Shown: one piece after another, positions 6,673 through 14,001 of the stretch
Position numbering within the stretch: position 1 is the first letter of the stretch
Layout: each line of letters opens with the position of its first letter
Assembly: GCA_020430005.1 (NCBI GenBank)
Contig: JAGQKQ010000021.1
Span: forward strand, 1-15,247
Origin: Candidatus Omnitrophota bacterium
GTDB lineage: Bacteria; Omnitrophota; Gorgyraeia; Zapsychrales; Zapsychraceae
DNA length: 15,247 nt
Direction: 5' to 3'
The notes under the pieces: model-generated
Told to the model about the DNA's origin: nothing
What the model saw: only the letters and a program-made list of their open reading frames with translations
The model's database searches: none
Program-made: the position numbers and the translations under genes

Positions 6673-7275
6673 CTAATCCATTCTTCGGACAACACTAATC
6701 ACTTTTCCGATAATATTCACGGATTCGTCCACCCTGATGGGGTCATAAAGCGGATTGGCCGGTTGAAGGTAGTAAAAACTGCCATCGCGGCGCAGCCTTT
6801 TAACAGTAGCCTCTTCTCCGATCAGCGCGACGACGGTTTCACCAACCTGCGCAACACTTTGTTTACGGACCAGCACAAGATCATTAGGCATGATACCGTC
6901 TTCCACCATGCTATCCCCTCTAACACGCAAGGCAAAAGTGCTTTCATCGGAAAAGACAAAACTTTCCAGATTCAAATACCCTTCAATCTCTTCTACAGCC
7001 AGTGTTGGTAACCCGGCCTGGACTTTTCCCAGGATCGGAATAGAAAACACCGCTTCTTTAACCAGTTCAATAGCGCGGGACTTGTGCGGTTCCATTTTTA
7101 TAAACCCTTTTTTGACAAGGGCTTGAAGATAGTCACGAACGGTCCCTGTAGAAGAAAAATTAAAATTATCCGCGATTTCGCGAATGGTAGGAGGAATGTT
7201 ACTCTCTTTTATTTTGGTATAAATAAATTTGAGAACATCTTTTTGTTTGGAGGTTAGTTGATCTTTTAACAACAT
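6673..7275 (-). CDS. lexA: LexA repressor (SOS regulator, self-cleaving)
   Basis: At 200 residues it has normal LexA length. The N-terminal winged helix-turn-helix (about 1-70) reads LTSKQKDVLKFIYTKIKE, PPTIREIADNF, and SSTGTVRDYLQALVKKGFI. The peptidase domain has cleavage site A87-G88 (KVQAGLP), nucleophile S122 (GDSM) and general base K159 (ATVKRL). Each is shifted by three from E. coli A84-G85, S119 and K156. LexA represses DNA-repair genes until RecA filaments trigger self-cleavage. The ATG at 7275 has no SD; its promoter places the predicted transcript start on the ATG itself, so the mRNA may be leaderless. Two inverted repeats in the promoter are candidate self-operators. No other SOS gene adjoins it; the next gene downstream has its own promoter. 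Confidence 0.96.
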   Translation of the reverse strand: MLLKDQLTSKQKDVLKFIYTKIKESNIPPTIREIADNFNFSSTGTVRDYLQALVKKGFIKMEPHKSRAIELVKEAVFSIPILGKVQAGLPTLAVEEIEGYLNLESFVFSDESTFALRVRGDSMVEDGIMPNDLVLVRKQSVAQVGETVVALIGEEATVKRLRRDGSFYYLQPANPLYDPIRVDESVNIIGKVISVVRRMD

Positions 7276-7286
7276 GTAAAGATGTT
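7271..7286 (-). promoter_or_regulatory. Candidate LexA operator overlapping -10 and start codon
   Basis: Perfect inverted repeat AACAT-N6-ATGTT, covering most of the -10 hexamer and the lexA ATG. Binding here would block both polymerase and initiation. It does not match the classical CTGT-N8-ACAG or GAAC-N4-GTTC boxes. Short arms mean chance is possible. Confidence 0.35.
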
Positions 7287-7310
7287 ACCACCCTTATGTG
7301 TGGGTGTCAA
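7282..7310 (-). promoter_or_regulatory. lexA promoter
   Basis: On the minus strand a perfect -35 TTGACA (7305-7310), 17-bp spacer and -10 TAACAT (7282-7287). Seven nt past the -10 lands on position 7275, the A of the lexA ATG. It lies in the 44-nt gap after the SirB1-YccV gene. Confidence 0.8.
7289..7306 (-). promoter_or_regulatory. Candidate LexA operator in the lexA promoter spacer
   Basis: Perfect inverted repeat CACCC-N8-GGGTG between the -35 and -10, overlapping the -35 by two bases. The 18-bp span and position are typical of a repressor site. The sequence is unlike LexA boxes I know. Confidence 0.4.
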
Positions 7311-7319
7311 GAAATTTTG

Positions 7320-8516
7320 TTAAAAATCTGTTTCCGGCCAGTTATTACTATTACGGACATAGCCTTTCGCCTTATCCTCTGTAAAGAAGTATGTCAGCAA
7401 CGGATGTTCAATTTTCTTTTTATCGCTGTCTTCGATAAGATTAGATTCAGCCACATAGGTCACCTGGTCCGATCCATCCACAAAAACATGCAGCCATGGC
7501 TGATTGCGATCCGGCTGGGTTTGATTACCGTAATACCATTCATCCGAGGCCATACAAAACTGATCGCTGGCGACAACAATCCCCCGATATCCATAACTTT
7601 TATGACGAACGACCTGCCCGGCGTGAAAACGCCCCTTGTTAGGTTGAATAATTTGATCCGGACTGAAATTACGGATACTCTCTCGATTCACCCAGTAATC
7701 AATACTATCAAAGAAATAGGTCATCAAACGGACATTCTGCATATCATTTTTCAATTGAAAGGCTCTGATCAAATTGGCCAGATAACGACGGATAATCGTT
7801 TCTGGAATAACGTTTTCATTTAAAATTTCATCAATCCCGTCAGCAATATCCTGCCGGCCGCTGAGAATATCACCCCGTTCAATCACTTGACCACCATTAA
7901 AACAATCGATGAAAACGTTCCGCCCGTTGATTCTGATCTTAGCCAGAAAATGTCCGGGAAAATGACATCCCTCTATCTGCAATCCCAGACGTTTACCGAC
8001 CAGCATATAAACAGACGCCAAACTGATCGGAATCCCTTTTTTCTTTTCGATAACGGAAACTAAATTACTATTTTGAGGATCATAATAATCGTCTTCATCT
8101 CCCGATAAGGATAACTGTTCAAAGAGAAACCGGGCCAACAGCCGGGCATTGGTCCGGTAATAACGCTCACGATAACGCACGGCTAAATTATCCAATAAGA
8201 ATGGTAACCGCCCCGGCACCTTTGGATGGCTTAGATAATCGGAAAACATGGTCATGGCCGCTTCCAGCTTTTCCTGGTCGGATGGTTTATTCAGCCATGA
8301 AGACCATGCACTTTTTAAATCGATCTGGCTTTGATATTGAAAAATCCGGTAAACAATTCTCTCTTGTTGTTTATTTAAATGCAAACCCTGACGCTGAATT
8401 TCCGTTTTGAGGATTGGCCCGAAGGCAGAAAGCTCCCTAAGAACATGATGACGCACGACTTCATTATCGTCGTCGAGGAGCTGAATAAGATGTGGTATAT
8501 TTTTAAGTTCAGTCAT
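7320..8516 (-). CDS. SirB1-type transglutaminase-like protein fused to a YccV/HspQ-like domain
   Basis: A 398-residue cytoplasmic protein in three parts. Residues 5-40 look like one HEAT-type helical repeat (PHLIQLLDDDNEVVRHHVL). Residues about 90-285 are a SirB1 (Transglut_core2) domain: LVSVIEKKKGIPISLASVY, GLQIEGCHFPGHFLAKI, FIDCFNGG. It keeps His189 and Asp204 of the transglutaminase triad but has Ser165 where Cys would be, as is usual in SirB1. Residues 296-385 match the HspQ/YccV fold: GQVVRHKSYGYRGIVVASD, WYYG, QPWLHVFVDGSD, TYVAESNL. SirB1 plus YccV is the C-terminal layout of animal FBXO21. Function in bacteria is unclear. The ATG at 8516 has only an AGGA 12 nt away. It ends 44 nt before lexA and is the last gene of the long operon. 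Confidence 0.83.
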   Translation of the reverse strand: MTELKNIPHLIQLLDDDNEVVRHHVLRELSAFGPILKTEIQRQGLHLNKQQERIVYRIFQYQSQIDLKSAWSSWLNKPSDQEKLEAAMTMFSDYLSHPKVPGRLPFLLDNLAVRYRERYYRTNARLLARFLFEQLSLSGDEDDYYDPQNSNLVSVIEKKKGIPISLASVYMLVGKRLGLQIEGCHFPGHFLAKIRINGRNVFIDCFNGGQVIERGDILSGRQDIADGIDEILNENVIPETIIRRYLANLIRAFQLKNDMQNVRLMTYFFDSIDYWVNRESIRNFSPDQIIQPNKGRFHAGQVVRHKSYGYRGIVVASDQFCMASDEWYYGNQTQPDRNQPWLHVFVDGSDQVTYVAESNLIEDSDKKKIEHPLLTYFFTEDKAKGYVRNSNNWPETDF

Positions 8517-8560
8517 TCAAAAGGACAATCCTAAGTGGCATTGAAAATAACTGAATTAAA

Positions 8561-8923
8561 TTAATCTTCACTTAAGCATTTGACAATGCTTTCATACAAC
8601 TTTTCAAAATCAACCGGCTTGACTAAATACGTTCTGACACCATTCAATTGAAAAATCGGCTGCATATCACTGTGAGCAGTTAAAACAATGACCGGGATTT
8701 TCTTTTCCACCATTTTATTAAGCTGGGTAATAAATGTGTATCCGTTCATGCGCGGCATTTCAACGTCCAGAATAATGAGATCGGGGCGATCCTCCTGAAC
8801 CTTCTGCAATCCGACTTCACCGTCCATCGCAGCAACAGTTTCATAACCTTCTTTATCCAGATTGGCCTGGATAAGCTTTGAATTAACAGGATCGTCTTCA
8901 ACAATTAGAATTTTTTTCCCCAT
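8561..8923 (-). CDS. CheY-like single-domain response regulator
   Basis: A 120-residue receiver with nothing after it. Acidic E9, D10 and D11, phosphoacceptor D53 (LIILDVEMPRMNGY), T82 (VLTAH) and K102 (YLVKP) are complete, so it should accept phosphate. The LIVEDDP-N-S start is the type common in stand-alone or hybrid-kinase-fed receivers. The ATG at 8923 has GAGG 9 nt upstream. It begins 17 nt after the ATP-grasp gene ends and precedes SirB1-YccV by 44 nt, so it is co-transcribed with both. No kinase in the window. It may switch the neighbouring ligase/peptidase module, but that is inference from position only. Confidence 0.93.
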   Translation of the reverse strand: MGKKILIVEDDPVNSKLIQANLDKEGYETVAAMDGEVGLQKVQEDRPDLIILDVEMPRMNGYTFITQLNKMVEKKIPVIVLTAHSDMQPIFQLNGVRTYLVKPVDFEKLYESIVKCLSED

Positions 8924-8940
8924 GATTTCTTGCCTCTTTT

Positions 8941-9972
8941 TTATTTTAAACCTTTCGCGCCTCTTTGCAATGCTAATCTTACAATTTTATCAATCAGTTG
9001 ATTGTAACTGATATCTTTTTTTAGGGCTGCCTGGGCCACCTCATCAACTTTCGCAATACACGGATTCGCATTCGGCTCAATAATGTAAACTCTTCCCCTC
9101 GTCGTTAAACGGATATCAAATCGAATATAACTATCCATGTTCATCGCCCGGTAAGCACGTTTACACACATCATTGATCTCTATTACAACGGAATCCGCCA
9201 GTTTTCCGGCGGCGACACTTTTAATCCCCCACTTTTCACGGTACTTATCATCCCATTTGGCTTTATACGTCGCGATACGGGAATCATCGGGCAGTTTTCC
9301 AAATTTTAATTCTCTCGGCGGTAAAACAATCAGCTGTTTATTGCCGATTACAGTAACATAAAGTTCCCGTCCATCAAGAAATTCCTCAGCAATGGCATCC
9401 ATATTCATATTGTCATGAATAAAACTGACCCGCTCAAGCAACCCTTCTTCGCTGTCAACAATCGACGACTGGGATATTCCCCGGGATGCCTCTTCACATA
9501 ACGGTTTAACGATAAGGGGCAATTTTATTCTTTTGGGCAACCAGACTTTGTGTTTTCGGTAAAAAACCTGAAACCGGGGCACCTTGATACGGTGAAAGCT
9601 GAACAATTTTCTTCCCAATCCTTTATTATTGGAAATCATAATATTATCCGAGGTAGCTCCGGTATAGGGGATCCCCAGCATTTCAATAAAAGCGGTGATA
9701 TTCTTCTCATAATAAGAACTGCTGTTAAAGACCTCCATCAAATTAAAAATGACGTCCGGACGATCTTCACGAACCTCTTCCATAAGGAGTTCCAAATTAT
9801 TGTGAATCCCTAAAAGAGAAACCTGATATCCATTAGCCTGCAAAGCGCGATAAACATCGTTTTCCGTATACATATTATCCGGATCAGCGAACTCTTCTTT
9901 ATACTCATAACCTCGGGGATGATTATACGGACTGCTAAATAACATTAGAACTTTTGTTTTTTTACGTCCCAT
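8941..9972 (-). CDS. ATP-grasp ligase, D-Ala-D-Ala-ligase-like
   Basis: A 343-residue cytoplasmic enzyme with the D-Ala-D-Ala ligase layout: a Rossmann-like N-domain (KVLMLFSSPYNHPRG; PDVIFNLMEVF; IPYTGATSDN), then the ATP-grasp fold with K156 (LPLIVKPLCEEASRG), EEFLDGREL (196-204), and metal-binding D286 and E299-x-N301-x-N303 (IIEPNANPC). Such enzymes join a carboxylate, activated as acyl-phosphate, to an amine or thiol. The substrate is unknown. Real Ddl is usually shorter and lies with mur genes; here the neighbours are a metallopeptidase (2 nt upstream) and a receiver, so a peptide- or amino-acid-ligating role outside cell-wall precursor synthesis is more likely. The ATG at 9972 has AGAAGG 7 nt upstream. 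Confidence 0.85.
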   Translation of the reverse strand: MGRKKTKVLMLFSSPYNHPRGYEYKEEFADPDNMYTENDVYRALQANGYQVSLLGIHNNLELLMEEVREDRPDVIFNLMEVFNSSSYYEKNITAFIEMLGIPYTGATSDNIMISNNKGLGRKLFSFHRIKVPRFQVFYRKHKVWLPKRIKLPLIVKPLCEEASRGISQSSIVDSEEGLLERVSFIHDNMNMDAIAEEFLDGRELYVTVIGNKQLIVLPPRELKFGKLPDDSRIATYKAKWDDKYREKWGIKSVAAGKLADSVVIEINDVCKRAYRAMNMDSYIRFDIRLTTRGRVYIIEPNANPCIAKVDEVAQAALKKDISYNQLIDKIVRLALQRGAKGLK

Positions 9973-9974
9973 AT

Positions 9975-11000
9975 CTAAACCTTCTTTTGACCGCGAAACT
10001 GGCCTGTATAAGAATAATTCATAATAAGCGCGGTGATGTAAGCTGACAGTTGAATCACCACATCGCTTTCCTCGTGTGAAGAAACCAATTTAAGCTCTCT
10101 TGCACGTTTACGAATACCTTTCAGCAATTCATTCACAATGTATTTCCGCTCACCCGAAAAACGGGAAACGCTGTTAATAATCTTCGTGCGGTATTGACTG
10201 ATAATTTTAGCTGCTGATAAAAGTTTAGTCTTATGCGAAGGCTCAGGAAAAAGTTTTTTTAAAAAACGATCGTGGAAATCAGGAAATTCTTCCGCCAGAT
10301 AGTTACGTTTCTTTTTATAATGGTTTCCCAAGGTCATGCGTAGCGTGGAGAGACGCCAAAAGGCACGGCTGTTCTCAACTAAAGGCGACCGATTCCGGAT
10401 TTCATTCATTAATTGATCAACGTACTCAAGTTTTTGCAAGGCCTTCCACCCCGCATACCTTTTCCGCCATTCCGAATTGGGCGTAAGCCAAACCGCAAAG
10501 GTTTCAACGAAATCTTCATCGGGATGATACTGAGCATAAAACCCGTCAAGATGACGGACATAATTTTTACTGTAAGGACGGTATTTGTAAGTGTCGGCAT
10601 ATTCCTGCTCCGGAAAGCCAAAGGTTTTCTTCCATAATTTCCGACGATGGAGACGATAGGCGTAACATAAGGCATGTCCCGCCTCATGACGGAGAAGTTT
10701 CATACACTCTCCCCGCCCTTCTCCTTCAGCATCCACCATAAATTTCTTTTCTAATTGGATAAGACGCGGATGGGCGAGATAAAACGGAATACCGATACAT
10801 GTTTCATTTTCCGGTGTTAACCATTCATCGGCCAGATAACACTTCGGACGGAATGAAAGCTGCTTATTTTGTAATTCCTGATAAAGCTGCTGGACACATT
10901 CTTCCAGCCATGTTTCTTCAATCTTAACGGGAAGGTCACACACACGCGTATTAAGAAGTTCTTCTTCAGATAAATTTTCTAGATCAGTTTTCTTAGTCAA
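9975..11000 (-). CDS. Putative zinc metallopeptidase (HEAGH, mini-gluzincin type)
   Basis: A 341-residue protein with no signal peptide, so probably cytoplasmic. LLRHEAGHALCYAY carries the zinc motif H105-E-A-G-H109, and E166 in PDEDFVETFAVWL is the probable third ligand about 60 residues on. This layout fits putative zinc-binding peptidases related to COG4307. The C-terminal half (190-341) is helical and basic. The start is uncertain: TTG at 11000 overlaps the TAA of the upstream gene (TTGACTAA), fitting stop-start coupling, but it lacks a good SD. The upstream TTG at 11045 would add 15 residues overlapping the upstream gene. The ATP-grasp gene starts 2 nt after this one ends, so peptidase and ligase are probably made together. 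Substrate unknown. Confidence 0.82.
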   Translation of the reverse strand: MTKKTDLENLSEEELLNTRVCDLPVKIEETWLEECVQQLYQELQNKQLSFRPKCYLADEWLTPENETCIGIPFYLAHPRLIQLEKKFMVDAEGEGRGECMKLLRHEAGHALCYAYRLHRRKLWKKTFGFPEQEYADTYKYRPYSKNYVRHLDGFYAQYHPDEDFVETFAVWLTPNSEWRKRYAGWKALQKLEYVDQLMNEIRNRSPLVENSRAFWRLSTLRMTLGNHYKKKRNYLAEEFPDFHDRFLKKLFPEPSHKTKLLSAAKIISQYRTKIINSVSRFSGERKYIVNELLKGIRKRARELKLVSSHEESDVVIQLSAYITALIMNYSYTGQFRGQKKV

Positions 11001-11649
11001 TTTGGGATTGCAGTTTTTCCAGCAGTTCGTCGGCTTCCTCAACAATACCGTGGGGAATAAGTTTTAATGATTCCGCGTCTTTCTTAAAAGTTTTGATCGA
11101 TGAAATAAGCTTCTTCACAGCAGCGCGGTTGCGGTCTTCCCGTTCCTGTTCCGGATCAACAATAGCGCGCTCTTTCATCATCGTTGATAAATCTTTACGC
11201 ACTTCACCGGCGTACTTTCCATCTTCAAAAACACCTTTTTTTAATTTATTATAATCCTCCGGGGTTAATTCTTTTTTTCCCTTTGCCAGACGCAGAACAT
11301 TCAGCTCATCATAACCGGGGAGCCGGGAAACCTCCCTCTCCTCTACAAAACCTTCTTTAAAAAACGCGGGCTCATCGCCTTCCAGAAAAATATAGGTTTT
11401 CAAAAGTCTGGTGGCGACTTCCTTTTTTAATCCGACTTCCTGCTCTGTATAATGCTCAAACTTTTCATGGCCCCATCCATGAAAAAGTTTATCCTCATAA
11501 ACCGCGTACAATGCCTGTCCAAGCCCGACCCAGGACGTTTTAAACGCTTTGGAATAATCAAGCACTCGCTGGCGAATAGTATCGCCAACGTAATCCGTCT
11601 TATTAAGTTCTTCTTGTCTTTTACTGATAGATAAATCAACGACTGTCAT
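10993..11649 (-). CDS. Helical protein of unknown function, partner of the peptidase/ligase pair
   Basis: A 218-residue soluble, highly charged protein; no signal peptide or membrane segment. Residues 20-90 form a compact helical domain with conserved-looking W40-V-G-L-G, W59-G-H, FEHYTEQEVGLKKEVATRLL and YIFLE. That pattern loosely recalls DUF3102-type DNA-binding helices, which is a weak resemblance only. Residues 165-218 are likely coiled coil (KKLISSIKTFKKDAESL; EEADELLEKLQ). The ATG at 11649 has AAAGGG (11657-11662) 7 nt upstream and is preferred to an in-frame TTG at 11655. Its stop overlaps the metallopeptidase start. I do not recognise the family; regulator, adaptor or substrate of its neighbours are all possible. 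Confidence 0.75.
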   Translation of the reverse strand: MTVVDLSISKRQEELNKTDYVGDTIRQRVLDYSKAFKTSWVGLGQALYAVYEDKLFHGWGHEKFEHYTEQEVGLKKEVATRLLKTYIFLEGDEPAFFKEGFVEEREVSRLPGYDELNVLRLAKGKKELTPEDYNKLKKGVFEDGKYAGEVRKDLSTMMKERAIVDPEQEREDRNRAAVKKLISSIKTFKKDAESLKLIPHGIVEEADELLEKLQSQID

Positions 11650-11669
11650 AAACAAACCCTTTCTTTATA

Positions 11670-12608
11670 CTAAAATGGATTAACCCGAATATTTTTCAGA
11701 ATCCGCGTCACTTCCTGACGCGTCATTAAACCTGGTTTTAAATTCAACCCGTTTGCTGTGCCTAAAGCCACCGCCCAGCGCAACTGGTCTTCAGGAGAAA
11801 AATTTTTCATAAGACCATAAATAAAACCGGCAACCATCGCATCCCCGCAGCCGACATCATTCTGAATATTTTTAAAAGACGGCTTGGCGATAAAAACTTC
11901 ATTATTATCCGATAAAACAGCCCCGTTCTGCGCCATGGATAATAGCACCGTCTTAACCCCAGCCTTATGACATTTTTGCAGAAACCGCCGGATATCTATC
12001 TTTGTTTTTATTTTCTTTCCAAAAATAAATTCCGCTTCAGAAAGATTCGGTTTAATGATATCCGGCCCCGCCGCCAAACCTTCCTTTAAGGGGACTCCAC
12101 TGGTGTCTAACAAAACCGGAATGCCTTGCCGTTTGGCCAGACGAATTAATCGGGCATAAAATTGATCTGATGCTCCATCGGCATTACGCCCCGAAAGAAC
12201 AACAAAATTGGAACGCCGGAGTAACGAACAATATTTTTCTTTAAACCGTTGGACTTCTCCGGGGTAAACCCTCTGCCCCTTCTCCAGAATCCGGGTTTGG
12301 TAGCGATCGTTTGGAGCAACGATTGTTATATTGGTCCTGGTCGTCGCGGAAATATCAACAAAGTTAAGTTTTATCTGTTCTTCTTTGAGAAAGGTTTTGA
12401 TTGTTTTCCCGGCGTCTCCACCAACAAAACCTGTCGCCACATTCGGCACTCTTAATACCTGTAGCGTCCGGGAAACATTCAGCCCTTTTCCCCCGGCACT
12501 GACCGTCTGTTTATTTTTATAAAAATCATGCCCCGCTCTAAAGCCAGAAAGCGCCCATGTCACATCCAGGGCCGGATTCAATGTCACTGTTAAAACACAT
12601 GTTTTCAT
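11670..12608 (-). CDS. PfkB-family sugar-phosphate kinase, 1-phosphofructokinase/LacC type
   Basis: A 312-residue kinase, normal for the FruK/LacC/PfkB-II group. It begins MKTCVLTVTLNPALDVTW, the group's usual start, followed by SAGGKGLNVSR (37-47), KPNLSEAE (186-193, the N-x-x-E magnesium motif) and catalytic GCGD (253-256, D256 the base). It phosphorylates a furanose phosphate (fructose-1-phosphate, fructose-6-phosphate or tagatose-6-phosphate) with ATP; the sequence alone does not tell which. No fructose PTS is visible nearby, so 6-phosphofructokinase activity is a fair alternative to FruK. A longer in-frame start at 12659 lies inside the SDR gene. The ATG at 12608, 8 nt after the SDR stop, matches family starts and is preferred, though its SD is weak; coupled translation is likely. 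Confidence 0.9.
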   Translation of the reverse strand: MKTCVLTVTLNPALDVTWALSGFRAGHDFYKNKQTVSAGGKGLNVSRTLQVLRVPNVATGFVGGDAGKTIKTFLKEEQIKLNFVDISATTRTNITIVAPNDRYQTRILEKGQRVYPGEVQRFKEKYCSLLRRSNFVVLSGRNADGASDQFYARLIRLAKRQGIPVLLDTSGVPLKEGLAAGPDIIKPNLSEAEFIFGKKIKTKIDIRRFLQKCHKAGVKTVLLSMAQNGAVLSDNNEVFIAKPSFKNIQNDVGCGDAMVAGFIYGLMKNFSPEDQLRWAVALGTANGLNLKPGLMTRQEVTRILKNIRVNPF

Positions 12609-12616
12609 CGCATTGA

Positions 12617-13447
12617 TCAGACATTCTGTAAAACATCGTCCATCGGATCGGGATGACAAAATTGATAATCAAGTATCTTTTTAAGCTTATCGTTCAGAAC
12701 AATTTTATGAGGAGATTCTGTTTCTTCCGCAAAGCTTGGCGGCTCCAACTTTAATTTTACGGCCGCTTGTGTATACAAATCCCGTCTCGTCGGATGAAAA
12801 TCACTGACAGCATTTAGAATTTCCCCCCGGACATTGTTCTCAATCACAGCCAAAACAATATTAAGACTATCTTCTAAATGGATGAGGTTTACAGGACCTT
12901 GCGCCCGTTTAACGTCTTTCTTACCAAACATAAATTTCCCGATTTGGCGATTTTCCCCATAAAGCCCGCCAAAGCGAAGCACTGTCCCCTGAGCGTTTGG
13001 AAGGGATAAAATCATTTGTTCCACTTCCATCAAAACTTTGGAACGGTCGTTATAAGGAGATAAATCCAGATCTTCTCTGGCTAAACCGATATGGTCAGAG
13101 TAAACAGATGTTGAACTGGCAAAAATAACAAAGCTGATTGAGGAATGCTCCACCAGCTTTAAAATACTTTCAATTTGCGCTTTATAAGAACGAGGATCTT
13201 CCAGGCTCCGTCGAAACGGAATGTTCAGAAACAAAATGTCCGCATCAAAAAAATGCTCAATATTATTTCCTTGAAAATCGGGATGGCTTTCCAGAACAAA
13301 CGCTTCAACACCGATATCTTGGAGTAACGGCACTTTGCCCTGCGTTGTTGTAGAGCCTTTAACAGAATAATTCAGGGAGACTAATTTTTCAGCTAGTGGA
13401 AAACCTAGCCACCCGCATCCCAGGATGCTGATTCTTTGTTTAGTCAT
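12617..13447 (-). CDS. Atypical SDR / NAD(P)-dependent epimerase-like protein (YeeZ type)
   Basis: A 276-residue Rossmann protein. ISILGCGWLGFPLAEKL holds the nucleotide-binding G10-x-G12-x-x-G15. FASSTSVY (109-116), LRFGGLYGENR (157-167) and VNLIHLEDS (186-194) follow the nucleotide-sugar epimerase-like family. The classical Y-x3-K dyad is missing: the nearest is Y132-x4-K137. This fits the atypical YeeZ/YfcH-like subgroup, whose substrates are mostly unknown. The ATG at 13447 has no clear SD and lies 12 nt after the lipoprotein gene, so translation may be coupled. It lies between a lipoprotein gene and a sugar kinase gene; whether it acts on a sugar is not shown. Confidence 0.83.
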   Translation of the reverse strand: MTKQRISILGCGWLGFPLAEKLVSLNYSVKGSTTTQGKVPLLQDIGVEAFVLESHPDFQGNNIEHFFDADILFLNIPFRRSLEDPRSYKAQIESILKLVEHSSISFVIFASSTSVYSDHIGLAREDLDLSPYNDRSKVLMEVEQMILSLPNAQGTVLRFGGLYGENRQIGKFMFGKKDVKRAQGPVNLIHLEDSLNIVLAVIENNVRGEILNAVSDFHPTRRDLYTQAAVKLKLEPPSFAEETESPHKIVLNDKLKKILDYQFCHPDPMDDVLQNV

Positions 13448-13459
13448 AAAAACGGCTGT

Positions 13460-13969
13460 CTATTTCAAATAGTTTTTAAGTTCAGCCCATGTCCGTTTAC
13501 CAACAATCCCGTCAGATACTAAATCATGTTCTCTTTGAAAATCACTGATCGCTGTTTTGGATTTTGAACCAATTTTTCCGTCAATCGGACCGTTATAAAA
13601 TCCTGCCGATTTTAACGCCTTCTGGACATCGGCAGCACTGACCGAGACACGAATAACTTCGTCATCGGGCTCTGCCGAAGCCGATGTATAAGTATCACTC
13701 GATCTTGTTTCAGCACTGTATTCTTCACTTGTATATCCTGATGATGAGTACGTGCTGCCAGTATCACTATAGGTCTTGGCATTTAACTGACTGGCCAATG
13801 TATCAATTTCGTATTTTAGGTTTTCGATATCCCTGTCACGTTGCTCAAGCTCACCTTCCATTTTAGAAACTTTAATTTGCAAACGGGTAAGCTGGGACGG
13901 GTGTTGAATCGTCGAACATCCGGACAAGAAAACCAGAGCAATAATTGCCATAAACATTTTTAATTTCAC
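13460..13969 (-). CDS. Lipoprotein with coiled coil and peptidoglycan-binding-like domain
   Basis: A 169-residue lipoprotein. The signal peptide ends LSGC (lipidated C18). A coiled coil spans about 27-64 (LTRLQIKVSKMEGELEQ onward), then a Ser/Thr/Tyr-rich linker (66-100) and a PG_binding_1-like domain (111-167: VQKALKSAGFYNGPIDGKIG; ISDFQREHDLVSDG; VGKRTWAEL). The likely role is tethering the outer membrane to peptidoglycan, inferred from architecture. The start is GTG at 13969 with AAGGAGGG (13976-13983) 6 nt upstream. It lies 32 nt after the GH15 gene and 12 nt before the SDR gene, so is probably in the same transcript. Confidence 0.88.
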   Translation of the reverse strand: MKLKMFMAIIALVFLSGCSTIQHPSQLTRLQIKVSKMEGELEQRDRDIENLKYEIDTLASQLNAKTYSDTGSTYSSSGYTSEEYSAETRSSDTYTSASAEPDDEVIRVSVSAADVQKALKSAGFYNGPIDGKIGSKSKTAISDFQREHDLVSDGIVGKRTWAELKNYLK

Positions 13970-14001
13970 GCGAATCCCTCCTTCTTTATGTTACATCAAA
14001 T

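Noticed and set aside
7296..7823. 175-codon plus-strand ORF opposite the SirB1-YccV gene
   Set aside because: It overlaps the lexA promoter and a well-supported minus-strand gene. It is the antisense shadow of a coding frame.
8941..9972. Calling the ATP-grasp gene ddl
   Set aside because: The fold and motifs fit the superfamily, but the neighbours are not cell-wall precursor genes and substrate residues cannot be verified by eye.
11670..12608. Naming the kinase fruK
   Set aside because: FruK, LacC and PfkB-II share the visible motifs, and no fructose transport gene lies nearby to decide.
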